From Chryseobacterium gleum (lineage in GTDB: Bacteria > Bacteroidota > Bacteroidia > Flavobacteriales > Schleiferiaceae), in the NCBI GenBank assembly GCA_945883565.1, contig CAMCXO010000014.1:1-63322 (forward strand): 63,322 nt of DNA, in the 5' to 3' direction. The position numbers and the translations under genes were made by a program. Position 1 is the stretch's first letter. Each line of letters opens with the position of its first letter. Shown here in pieces: positions 17,039 to 25,180 of the stretch. The notes under the pieces were generated by a model. That model worked only from the letters and a program-made list of their open reading frames with translations. It made no database searches and was not told the DNA's origin.

Positions 17039-18397
17039 TTAATTAAAATGATGAAGCAGATACATGGCCAACAAGGCTATGCTCATAGGAAGAAGGTTTC
17101 GTTTGGCCAAATCGAAGGCGTTTACTTTGGCCAAATCGGCTACGGCCAGTAAGACGCCTGATACCGGAGAAGCGGTGCGGCCAATAGAAGCTGAAAAATT
17201 CATAGGCAAAATGAGCTTAACTGGGGCTAACGCAAATTGCTTAGCGATTCCGGGTACCAAAGGACCAAAGGCGAAAAAGGCGGCATTGCCGCTACCCATT
17301 AATATAGAAGCGAAAAAGATGAGAAGCACCAACACCACCCCTATACCCAAGGCCCCAAATCCCAATTGCTGCGATACGCCAACCAACGACTCCAAAAAGC
17401 CCAGCGATATTAGGCCCTGTGCAAAAATGTCGGCAGCCACTATGAGGGTAACCACGCTTTTAAACATAGAAGCCATGCCTCCAAAAAACACCCCGAAAGC
17501 CTGTAGCAATTTTTTACTGTCTCTTATTCGAACGCCTTCTACCAACAAAGCCACAAAAAAGCTAATAAACATAGCGGTGGTGGTATCTAACACTATGGGC
17601 TCGGGAAAAAAGCTGAACAAGTCTGAAAACACCACCAAAAGAACAAGAGGCAATATGGGTAAAATGGCGTAATACGCAGGTGCAACGTTTCTGGACGAAA
17701 CATTTTCTTTAGGTTCCAAAGCCACAGCACCTTGTTTTTTGTCGGCTTTTGTGTTTACAATCCAATATACCAAGGCCGTTAGAAGACTTATGGGCAAAAG
17801 AATGGGGAGCTGATGCTCCACAAAATAGGTCATGGCATCTATACCGGCATTTTTAGCCGCACTAACCGCCACTGCCGAGGCAGGGCCCACGCCAAAGGCG
17901 GTACACGATGTTACCACCGCTGCGGCCGACAAACGGCTTATGCCAAGATTGACCAAAACGGGAAAAACAGAAGCCATTAACAAAAGCGACAATCCGGCTG
18001 CGGAAGGAATACAAACAAACAGCATTTGGCCAATGGGAATAAAAATAGCAGCTGCCAATTGGGGCTTGGCTTTAAATGCCACTAAAGGTTTCATAGCCAA
18101 ATGAACCAAAGCGCCCGAAGCCCCAATATGTTCCATATAGGCCACAAAGCCACCGATGGCCATAATCATGAGGCCAACGCCTTCTAAAGTGCCCGAAAAC
18201 GACTGAGTGAGATAGGCAAACCAGTTAAAGGGGCCAAAACCAGTGCTTCTCTTTAAAGGTACTTCGCCTATACCGGCCACCAAAGCCAAAATGAGCATTA
18301 ACAGCCCCCCCATCAACAAAACCCCGTGAGGCGAAAAGCCTTTAAGGAGAAAGCGTGCCACCAATACAATGACCACCAAACTAATAGCCAGTCCCAT
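17039..18397 (-). CDS. DcuC family C4-dicarboxylate transporter
   Basis: 452 residues, about 12 hydrophobic segments. The N-terminus matches the DcuC pattern (RFLLKGFSPHGVLLMGGLL; GGFVAYMEHIGA), and GSGNAAFFAF and ASIGRTASPVSGV match its second half. E. coli DcuC carries succinate, fumarate and aspartate-type dicarboxylates. Its place just before iadA suggests handling of aspartate, an isoAsp dipeptide or the resulting dicarboxylate. Gap to the next gene is 36 nt, and to the preceding lipoprotein gene 5 nt, so it is in the operon. Confidence 0.88.
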   Translation of the reverse strand: MGLAISLVVIVLVARFLLKGFSPHGVLLMGGLLMLILALVAGIGEVPLKRSTGFGPFNWFAYLTQSFSGTLEGVGLMIMAIGGFVAYMEHIGASGALVHLAMKPLVAFKAKPQLAAAIFIPIGQMLFVCIPSAAGLSLLLMASVFPVLVNLGISRLSAAAVVTSCTAFGVGPASAVAVSAAKNAGIDAMTYFVEHQLPILLPISLLTALVYWIVNTKADKKQGAVALEPKENVSSRNVAPAYYAILPILPLVLLVVFSDLFSFFPEPIVLDTTTAMFISFFVALLVEGVRIRDSKKLLQAFGVFFGGMASMFKSVVTLIVAADIFAQGLISLGFLESLVGVSQQLGFGALGIGVVLVLLIFFASILMGSGNAAFFAFGPLVPGIAKQFALAPVKLILPMNFSASIGRTASPVSGVLLAVADLAKVNAFDLAKRNLLPMSIALLAMYLLHHFN

Positions 18398-18402
18398 ATG
18401 AC

Positions 18403-19362
18403 TTAAAAAGGCGATAAATCTCGACGAGCTCCGGGAGAGAACAAATACGGACCGTTGTCGCTGTGTTGCTCAAAATCGCCGGTTAAATCGGGATTACGGG
18501 TATAGCTCTCATTCGGATTGTCGGACAATGGTGCGATGTCAAATTGAATTAAAATGCTGTCGTTGGGTGTGGTGAAGTAAAACACATCGCCGGCGTTATT
18601 GAGGTTTAAATCTCCGCTTGTAGACGTTTGAACCAAGGCCCCGGCAAAGTTGCCTGTAGGGCTTCCTCCGCCAAATAAAACCAAAGCCCTTCCTGAAGCC
18701 AGCGATGTTCCGGCTGGAAATACATGGTTAGGTGTTTTGGCATCCCAACTCTCTTGGTCGTATACTTTATAGCCATCGAGGTTAATGGTTTGTGCCGAAA
18801 TGTTTACCAATTCAACAAATTCGTCTTCGCTTTGAGCGTACTGCCCGTCGGCATTGGCATCTCCGTCGAGTCCGTTGTTGGAAGGATCGTAGCAAATTTC
18901 ATTTAACACCATTCCAAAACTGCTGGGCTGGCTGTCATCGTCTTCCAGCTTCAAAGTCACACTCGATGGAGAACCTATCAAAGCCCCATTAGTTGTTTGA
19001 ATGCTTACGTTTACGGTTTCTTCGCCCTCCACTTCGCTGTCTTGGAAACTGTAAATATTGAAATTGGCCTGAGTAGTGCCAGCGGGAAGTCGAACCTGGG
19101 TGGTGGTACTTCCGTAATCGACCCCGTACACCGCGCTGCCCGAGAAGCCCAAATTAACCACCACTTCTACATCGGCAGATTCTGAAAGGCTAATGCTAAT
19201 TTGAGCCGTATCGTTTTGCTCCGAAATGGCCAATCGGCTGGTGCTTATGCTAACGCGTGCACCGCTGGCCGGGCCATCAACGTCTTCGGTTTTACAGGCA
19301 ACTAAAGCCATGATGCCTAAAAAACAAACGGCCGTTTTCATATGTAAGGGATCTTTTATCAT
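18403..19362 (-). CDS. lipoprotein with Calx-beta-like and lamin-tail domains
   Basis: Up to 319 residues. ATG 19362 overlaps the preceding stop by 4 nt as elsewhere in this operon; Met8 (19341) would give a cleaner signal peptide. Lipobox LVAC follows. A Calx-beta-like domain (about 35-140, ending LKLEDDD) precedes one lamin-tail domain (about 150-319) that begins NEICYDPSNNGLDGDAN and ends NPNESYTRNPD...FSPGARRDLSPF. That domain is nearly the same as the two in the 5589 gene. Likely surface-exposed; the ligand is unknown. Its position ahead of transporter and peptidase genes suggests substrate capture, which is inference. Confidence 0.83.
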   Translation of the reverse strand: MIKDPLHMKTAVCFLGIMALVACKTEDVDGPASGARVSISTSRLAISEQNDTAQISISLSESADVEVVVNLGFSGSAVYGVDYGSTTTQVRLPAGTTQANFNIYSFQDSEVEGEETVNVSIQTTNGALIGSPSSVTLKLEDDDSQPSSFGMVLNEICYDPSNNGLDGDANADGQYAQSEDEFVELVNISAQTINLDGYKVYDQESWDAKTPNHVFPAGTSLASGRALVLFGGGSPTGNFAGALVQTSTSGDLNLNNAGDVFYFTTPNDSILIQFDIAPLSDNPNESYTRNPDLTGDFEQHSDNGPYLFSPGARRDLSPF

Positions 19363-20654
19363 TCTGTTTGGCGTACTATGCGCAGGGCCTTATGGCTATT
19401 TTTTGTGGTAATTTCCAACACATACAGTCCGGGGGGAACGGGTTTTAAATCCAATTCGAAAGCACCGCTCATGCGCACCTCTACAGGCAATCCACCCATA
19501 GTGGTTAAACGAAGTTGGGCATTGGCCGGAAGGTTTTTCAAGAACAAGCGGCCTGTGCTAGGATTGGGATATGCCTCTAACTGTTTTAAGGCATGGTCGT
19601 TTAGTCCTATTTGGTTTGAAATAGTCAGGCTTACCGAATCTGTTAAATTCGACCCATCAGTAGTACTGCCACGCACCCAAACCACTCCGTTATTGCGGGC
19701 TGTAACTAAACCCAGAGCGCTAATGCCTGCCAAGGTGGTGTCGTTTACACTCCAATTTACCCCTTGCGCAGCATTGCTGGGCGAAATGGTGGCCAGCATT
19801 TGCAAAGTGCCTCCATCTGAACTTATGCCAGTAGCACCCCCTTGAGTTTGAACGCTTATAGACGCAGCCAAAGGGGTAGCAAAGTCCCAATTGTTGCGTA
19901 CTAAGAGGCCGTCAAAAATGACCTTTTGCTCTTCGCTGTACTGACGTAAAGCTATTCCTTGCAGCGCCACCGCATCACCGGCAGTTCCGGGTAAAGGCCC
20001 TAAGGTTGCTGTAACCGGTTCTTGACTTATGTTGTCTCCATCGGCGAACACAAATAAGCTTACCAAATCGTTATCGGCGCCGGGAACAAACGCATATTTT
20101 ACCACCACCAAATAAGTCTCTCCTGTATCTAAATCGCTGGTTACATCGGTGCCAACAGCAGTGGGAACTGTAGCCGAATTAAAGGTTAACCCCAGTCTGA
20201 ATTTGGCTGAGGTGCTGCCGCTGGTTATATAAGTACGCGCTCTAAAAGAGGTGCTTATGCTCGTGTAATCGGGATTGGTTACATTGCTGTAGGTAGCGAA
20301 GTGAAAAAAGAATCCAGAGCCAAGGGTTGAAATTACCCCATTGGGTTTCAACAAAAAAGCGGCGTATACTTTGCCAGTGTCGACTGAGCTGGAAAATGGT
20401 TTGTTTTCATCGCTCCCTGTATTGTTAATGAGGGCACTGAGACCTACACCACCCGCTAAATAAGGTGTTTGACTCAAACTCAAACCTAAATTATGCACCT
20501 TAATGGGATTGGTAGTACCGTTGCTGTGTGGCGTCCAGCCATGGTTTCTTATTTCGCTGCCTGAAGTGTAGTCGAAATCTTCTTGTAACAGCAGGTTTTG
20601 GCCATTGGCAAATAAGAAGCCGAAAGCGGCCAACAGAGTAAAAAAGTGTTTCAT
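19359..20654 (-). CDS. T9SS-secreted protein with Ig-like domain
   Basis: About 431 residues from ATG 20654; a start 27 nt upstream would put a polar extension before the signal peptide MKHFFTLLAAFGFLFANGQ, so the shorter form is preferred. The N-terminal ~250 residues (LLQEDFDYTSGSEIRNHGW...) look like a lectin- or laminin-G-like beta domain. A bacterial Ig-like segment follows (about 265-345, NWSVNDTTLAGISALG). The end (LEAYPNPSTGRLFL... to RIVRQTE) is a T9SS type A sorting domain. First gene of the seven-gene operon running to 11825. Its promoter region shares boxes with the MocR control region. Confidence 0.83.
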   Translation of the reverse strand: MKHFFTLLAAFGFLFANGQNLLLQEDFDYTSGSEIRNHGWTPHSNGTTNPIKVHNLGLSLSQTPYLAGGVGLSALINNTGSDENKPFSSSVDTGKVYAAFLLKPNGVISTLGSGFFFHFATYSNVTNPDYTSISTSFRARTYITSGSTSAKFRLGLTFNSATVPTAVGTDVTSDLDTGETYLVVVKYAFVPGADNDLVSLFVFADGDNISQEPVTATLGPLPGTAGDAVALQGIALRQYSEEQKVIFDGLLVRNNWDFATPLAASISVQTQGGATGISSDGGTLQMLATISPSNAAQGVNWSVNDTTLAGISALGLVTARNNGVVWVRGSTTDGSNLTDSVSLTISNQIGLNDHALKQLEAYPNPSTGRLFLKNLPANAQLRLTTMGGLPVEVRMSGAFELDLKPVPPGLYVLEITTKNSHKALRIVRQTE

Positions 20655-20673
20655 GCAACTAAGGGGTTTTGGT

Positions 20674-20808
20674 TTTAGCAAGCCAGCCTTTTAAAACACC
20701 CTGATAAGCCCAATTCGACTAAAGGTATTGTGAAGCTATGGCCCAACGAAGCAAGACCAATTGCCCCGCAAATCCCCATGCCAATGGGTTTAAATTAAGC
20801 ATACCAAT
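20674..20808 (-). promoter_or_regulatory. operon promoter region with MocR-like boxes
   Basis: CATGCCAAT (20777-20785) and CATACCAAT (20800-20808) lie 120-155 bp upstream of the seven-gene operon, and GCATACCAATT is an exact 11-bp match to the MocR intergenic region. Nearer the gene, TAGCAAGCC...TTTAAAACAC...CCAATTC (20676-20715) parallels 7872-7910. No perfect TAnnTTTG box was found. The rest of the gap to 20934 shows no gene. Confidence 0.5.
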
Positions 20809-20934
20809 TACGGCAAAAAACTACGTTCAAAACAGAGAAAAAGCAAAACCCCAAACCTTAGAAGCGTTTAGGCTGGACAACGGGGATTTTTGAATTGGAA
20901 TGAAAACTCAGGCGATTTATCTTAAGATTAAAAG

Positions 20935-21564
20935 CTAAACTTTAATTGACAACATAATTTGATGCCATTCAACACGATTGGAGCTTTTGGAATAGGCGAC
21001 TTTATATTGGCGATGTATTTTAAAATGGTGTTCGTTAAGCAGTTTTTTAATTTGAGTTATGCTGTGATAGTTGAAGTAAACACGTAAAGATGTGCTTCCA
21101 GTTTGGTAGTTGGATTTTTTAGGATTTCCGTTCACGAAGCTCAAATAGAGTGCAGCACCACTTCTACATACTCGGCTGAGGGCGCCAAAAAAAGAAGCCA
21201 AATCTTCGTGTAAAATGTAGGGCAAAATGAAGCCACAAACCACCGCATCGAATGTCTTCTCCAGTTTATCTAAATCGCGCACATCTAGAACCATGGTAGT
21301 TGCTTCAGGGCAGTTTTTTTTAATGGCTTTTACCATATTAGGGGCAACATCTGTTGCCAAAAGGTTTAAGTCGGGACGTGAGTCAAGTAAAAAACGGGAA
21401 ATATTGCCCGGGCCCGAGCCTAGTTCCAGCACATGTGCATTATCTATAAGTAGTTCACAAAAAGCAATATAAGTATCGTGGTATAAGTCTAATCGCATAA
21501 ACTTATCCTCATAAGCCTCGGCTAATTGGTTCCAAGTACTCAAGTTTTCTTCGTAAACATCCAT
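20935..21564 (-). CDS. class I SAM-dependent methyltransferase
   Basis: 209 residues, cytoplasmic. Motif I is clear (VLELGSGPGNISRFLL), followed by an acidic strand end (LLATDVAPNMV) and a motif IV-like AVVCGFILPY. The methyl acceptor cannot be read from sequence. It follows two glycosyltransferase genes on the same strand with a 16-nt gap, so modification of a glycan or lipid-linked sugar is possible. Confidence 0.87.
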   Translation of the reverse strand: MDVYEENLSTWNQLAEAYEDKFMRLDLYHDTYIAFCELLIDNAHVLELGSGPGNISRFLLDSRPDLNLLATDVAPNMVKAIKKNCPEATTMVLDVRDLDKLEKTFDAVVCGFILPYILHEDLASFFGALSRVCRSGAALYLSFVNGNPKKSNYQTGSTSLRVYFNYHSITQIKKLLNEHHFKIHRQYKVAYSKSSNRVEWHQIMLSIKV

Positions 21565-21580
21565 GTTTTGTATTACAAAT

Positions 21581-22672
21581 TCAGTTGTTTAGCAAATAGT
21601 TAAAAAGTACTTCGTATTGTTCTGCAATGATGTTCCAGTTGTAGTGGAGGCGGATGGTTTCGAGGTTTTGTTTTTTCCAAAGTGCGGTTTGCCTGGCATC
21701 AACGGGATGGTTGAGAGCTTCTGCAATTTGGTTCGCATTGTTGAAGTAACGGGCCGAACTGCCCAGAACCTCTTGGTTAAAAGGGTTGTTGTGGGCGTAT
21801 ATTTTGCAGCCTGAGGCCATGGCTTCGAGCAAACTGGGGTTGGTGCCGCCAACCGAATGCCCATGGAAATAACGTTTGCAATAAGTGCGAAGGGCGTCGG
21901 TTTCATTTTGGTCGTAAACGGCGTTAATAAACCGAATTCGGGCATCGCGGTACTTGTTTTTCAGAAAACCTGAGTATCGGTTGTTCGAGGCGCCTACCAC
22001 TAAAGTGGTTTCGTTATATTCGCTAAGTAAAATGCCATCTAATATGGTTTCTATGTGATTTTCAGGCTCCATACGAGCCAAAATAAGATGGTACTTGCCT
22101 GGTTCCACCGAGTATTTGGACAAAAGTTCTGGATTGGGGTTGTCTGGAATATCGGCTCCGTATGGTATAAAAACCGAACCGGGACCATAGGTGTGGTCAA
22201 GATATGATTGTATGGCCTTAGAGTCGGCTACAAGTTGGTGAGCTGCTTTGGCGGCCCAAGCTTCACTGAGTTTCAAAAAACGTTTTACAGCCCAATTGTA
22301 TTTGCTGCGTTTCCATTCGAGGCCATCCATATTGGTAATTACACGGCTTTTTTTGGGCAAAAACGCTTGCCAAATGCCACTGCTGGTGTATCCCAATTGC
22401 AGCAGAATGTCAAATTTTTGCCAACGGGCGTCTTTTATGCAAAGTCCATCGTAAACAAATTGACCAAAAGTACCCAGCCGATGCTCGGGGTCATAAACGC
22501 TGATTCGGTTTACATTATCCCAGGTTTTATCTTTATATGGGTGAAGATGGCTGCAATACACACTTACTTCATGTCCGTTTTGTACCCAAATTCTAGAAAG
22601 CTTTTCGGCGCAGGCTTCAAACCCCCCATAGCTGTTTGGAATGCCCCGGCTACCCAGAATACCTATTCTCAT
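21581..22672 (-). CDS. GT4-type glycosyltransferase (DUF1972 N-terminus)
   Basis: 363 residues. It starts with the pattern GSRGIPNSYGGFEACAEKL, typical of rhamnosyl-/glycosyltransferases with a DUF1972 N-domain. The C-terminal half has the GT-B nucleotide-sugar region (HGHSVGGTNPSLLEAMASG), with the EX7E-like Glu in LLEAMASG. Likely transfers a sugar in surface polysaccharide synthesis. Overlaps the upstream glycosyltransferase gene by 4 nt. Confidence 0.88.
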   Translation of the reverse strand: MRIGILGSRGIPNSYGGFEACAEKLSRIWVQNGHEVSVYCSHLHPYKDKTWDNVNRISVYDPEHRLGTFGQFVYDGLCIKDARWQKFDILLQLGYTSSGIWQAFLPKKSRVITNMDGLEWKRSKYNWAVKRFLKLSEAWAAKAAHQLVADSKAIQSYLDHTYGPGSVFIPYGADIPDNPNPELLSKYSVEPGKYHLILARMEPENHIETILDGILLSEYNETTLVVGASNNRYSGFLKNKYRDARIRFINAVYDQNETDALRTYCKRYFHGHSVGGTNPSLLEAMASGCKIYAHNNPFNQEVLGSSARYFNNANQIAEALNHPVDARQTALWKKQNLETIRLHYNWNIIAEQYEVLFNYLLNN

Positions 22673-23736
22673 GGTGCTAAGGTACTCTTGTAAATCTCTA
22701 CCAAGCGCTCAGCCAGCCGTTTGGGATCGAAATGGGTATGAACCCATTGTTGATGGTTCCGGCCATCTTTTGAGGCTGCGATTAAGGCCTTTCGAATGCT
22801 GTTTTCATTTCTGGGATCGGCATAATGCACGCGGTCAACGAATATGTCCCGAACATCGCTTCCCGCCCCCACAACGGCCTTACAGCCTTGAGACAAAGCT
22901 TCCAGAGTGCTAAGCCCTGTGGTTTCAAAAAATGATGGCAGTGCATGTATGGCACATTTTTGATAGTAGTAGAGCAGCTCGCTTTGGCTTAAAGAGCCCA
23001 AAAACACCACGTTATTATCGGCCGCTTGCTTGCAGCGTGCTAAGTATGCTTTGTGGTTTGGGGCGGCAATACCTGCTAAGAATAACTTGAACGTTGTTCC
23101 TTTGACGGCTTTTATAAGTCTAAGCTGGTTTTTAAGGGGTTCAAAGCGGGCAGCACACAAAATCCAGTCGTCATTCTTTGAATGGTTTTCGGTAACATTA
23201 AAAATACTGGATAAGGCCGGGGGCAAAATATGAGAACGGAAAAAAACATCAGGAAAATCGGCGGCAAGGCGACCAGCTTCACTATGCGAAGCTGTAAGAA
23301 CTGCATCGGCTCTTTTTAGAAGACAGTTCACACTTTTAGCGTGCCCCAGTTTTCGGTATTGTGGATCTAATTTTTCGCGTTGTCGACGCAAAAATCTATA
23401 ATACGCTTTCCAATACTCACGTTTTTGCTTGTTCAAGAGCCATCCGCTCAGGTGACTTAAAACGGATCGGTTTTGGCTGTCGGCCAAAGAATAATCAACA
23501 TAAACAGAGGAAATAAGAAGCGGTTTACCTGGAAATCGCCGCAAATGGGCCAAGGCAGATTCAGGCCTACCTATATTAAAATGGTGAATAAGATCAGGCT
23601 TTTGGTCGGGGATTTGACCTGGTAGAAAGACTTTTACTCCGAGAGATTCTAAGGCATGGGCATAAGTAAGCATATGCAGAGTATCGCCACCGCTTTGACG
23701 AAAAACATCGTGCCGACTGCTGAACAAGATATTCAC
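22669..23736 (-). CDS. GT4 family glycosyltransferase
   Basis: 355 residues with two Rossmann-like halves. The N-terminal part has SGGDTLHM for acceptor binding, and the C-terminal part has PSFFETTGLSTLEALSQG, the GT4 donor-binding motif. Cytoplasmic, probably adding a hexose to a lipid-linked glycan. It shares a 4-nt overlap with the second GT gene, so both act on one product or pathway. Gap of 40 nt to the TolC-like gene upstream. Confidence 0.88.
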   Translation of the reverse strand: MNILFSSRHDVFRQSGGDTLHMLTYAHALESLGVKVFLPGQIPDQKPDLIHHFNIGRPESALAHLRRFPGKPLLISSVYVDYSLADSQNRSVLSHLSGWLLNKQKREYWKAYYRFLRRQREKLDPQYRKLGHAKSVNCLLKRADAVLTASHSEAGRLAADFPDVFFRSHILPPALSSIFNVTENHSKNDDWILCAARFEPLKNQLRLIKAVKGTTFKLFLAGIAAPNHKAYLARCKQAADNNVVFLGSLSQSELLYYYQKCAIHALPSFFETTGLSTLEALSQGCKAVVGAGSDVRDIFVDRVHYADPRNENSIRKALIAASKDGRNHQQWVHTHFDPKRLAERLVEIYKSTLAP

Positions 23737-23776
23737 CTTGTGAAGGTAAGTGTAAAAAGGCCGATTTCGCTAAAAC

Positions 23777-25180
23777 TTAATAGGCTAAGAAGCCCCCAGT
23801 TTGCAAGAGTTCAATGCGTTGTAATTCGAAAGCCTCCAAGCTTTCTATCCATTTTAACCCAGCATTTAGCAGGGCATTTTCTCTTGCATTTACAACAAAC
23901 ATGGTGCTTTCGCCTATGGTGAATTTGCGCAATTCGGTATTATAAAGCAGTTCGTAGTTGTTAAAACCCGCAGCACCAGTTAAACTATTTCGGCGGTAGC
24001 TAACCAAGCCCTCATAGGCGGCTTCAATTTTGTAGCTTAATTGGTTGCGTTTTTCGCGCAGCTTCCATTCGGTTTCTTGTTGTTTGATACGGTTCAGGCT
24101 GAGGTATGCCCTTTCTTTTCTAACAAAAAGAGGTAAATCGAAAGATAAGCCCAGCATATAGTTGCTGTTTGGGTCGAAAGCTTGAGTATTAAGAGGGTCA
24201 TTCCCTGCACTAAGCCATCTATAGCTCAAATCGGCTTGTGGGAGCAGGTTGTTCAGCGCCAACTTTCGCATCACTCCAATGTTCTGAAGTTCGGCGTTCA
24301 ATGCCAGTAACTCAGGTTGAATTTGGTCTAAATCACGTAAAATGAGATTGAGTGAGTCGCGGGTGAAAAAGGCTTGATTATGAGTAATGAGATTTGTGGG
24401 TTTGGTAGTAGGTTCCAGCAATAGAGGTAAGCTGTCGGTGGTCCATAAAAAGCCGCTTAAAACAAAGCGGGTTTTAGCCAAATCTAAACGGGCTTTCTCA
24501 AAATCCATCATTCGAGTTTGAACACGGGTTAGAGCTTCCACTGTGTCAATGGCAGCAGCATTTCCGGCTAAAAACGATGACTTTACAAGGGCCAATTGGT
24601 TTAAGCTATTTTGAAGCGATTGCTCAAGCAAGCGATAACGCCCGAAACTGGCCGACCATTGCCAGTAAGCTGAATAGGCGTTGCCTATTAATTGGTTCAG
24701 TAAATTTCGCCGTTCAGCTTCGTTGGCATCTTTAAAAATTCGTGCCTGCTCGAGGGCGGCACGTCGGTTGTCGAACAACAAACCGCGTAAAAGGCTTACA
24801 TCGGCCCCCAGTTCAATTAACCCGCTTTGAGGGAGGTTATTTTCGGGGTTAGTGAATATCCCTTCGGTTGATTTGTAATTGGCTTTAAAGTCGATTCCAG
24901 GCCATGTGGCTACACTTAAACCTGCTTTTTGAAGATCGAAATAGTTTTTACCGTCAAAGGTTTTCGATTCGCGTTGATAGCTCAGTTTTGGGTCAAATAA
25001 ACCTTTGGCTTGTAAACGGATGGCTCTGGTTTCAGCATTTTGGAGCAAAGCCAATTGCGCCATAGGGTGATTAGGCAAAAGTTGCCACAATTGTTCGTGC
25101 GAAAAAAGGACGCTATCGGTTTGTGCGCAAACTAATTGGGGAAAAACACCCAGAGTGAAAACCATTAGCCGCTTTTTCAT
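23777..25180 (-). CDS. TolC-like outer membrane efflux protein
   Basis: 467 residues with a signal peptide (cleavage near VCAQ). Two long helical halves separated by short beta segments fit the outer membrane factor fold. The N-terminal part, RLQAKGLFDPKLSYQ, is typical of Bacteroidota members. It should form the outer-membrane channel for the HlyD-like adaptor and the ABC protein encoded just upstream, since the start overlaps the adaptor stop by 4 nt. Confidence 0.87.
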   Translation of the reverse strand: MKKRLMVFTLGVFPQLVCAQTDSVLFSHEQLWQLLPNHPMAQLALLQNAETRAIRLQAKGLFDPKLSYQRESKTFDGKNYFDLQKAGLSVATWPGIDFKANYKSTEGIFTNPENNLPQSGLIELGADVSLLRGLLFDNRRAALEQARIFKDANEAERRNLLNQLIGNAYSAYWQWSASFGRYRLLEQSLQNSLNQLALVKSSFLAGNAAAIDTVEALTRVQTRMMDFEKARLDLAKTRFVLSGFLWTTDSLPLLLEPTTKPTNLITHNQAFFTRDSLNLILRDLDQIQPELLALNAELQNIGVMRKLALNNLLPQADLSYRWLSAGNDPLNTQAFDPNSNYMLGLSFDLPLFVRKERAYLSLNRIKQQETEWKLREKRNQLSYKIEAAYEGLVSYRRNSLTGAAGFNNYELLYNTELRKFTIGESTMFVVNARENALLNAGLKWIESLEAFELQRIELLQTGGFLAY

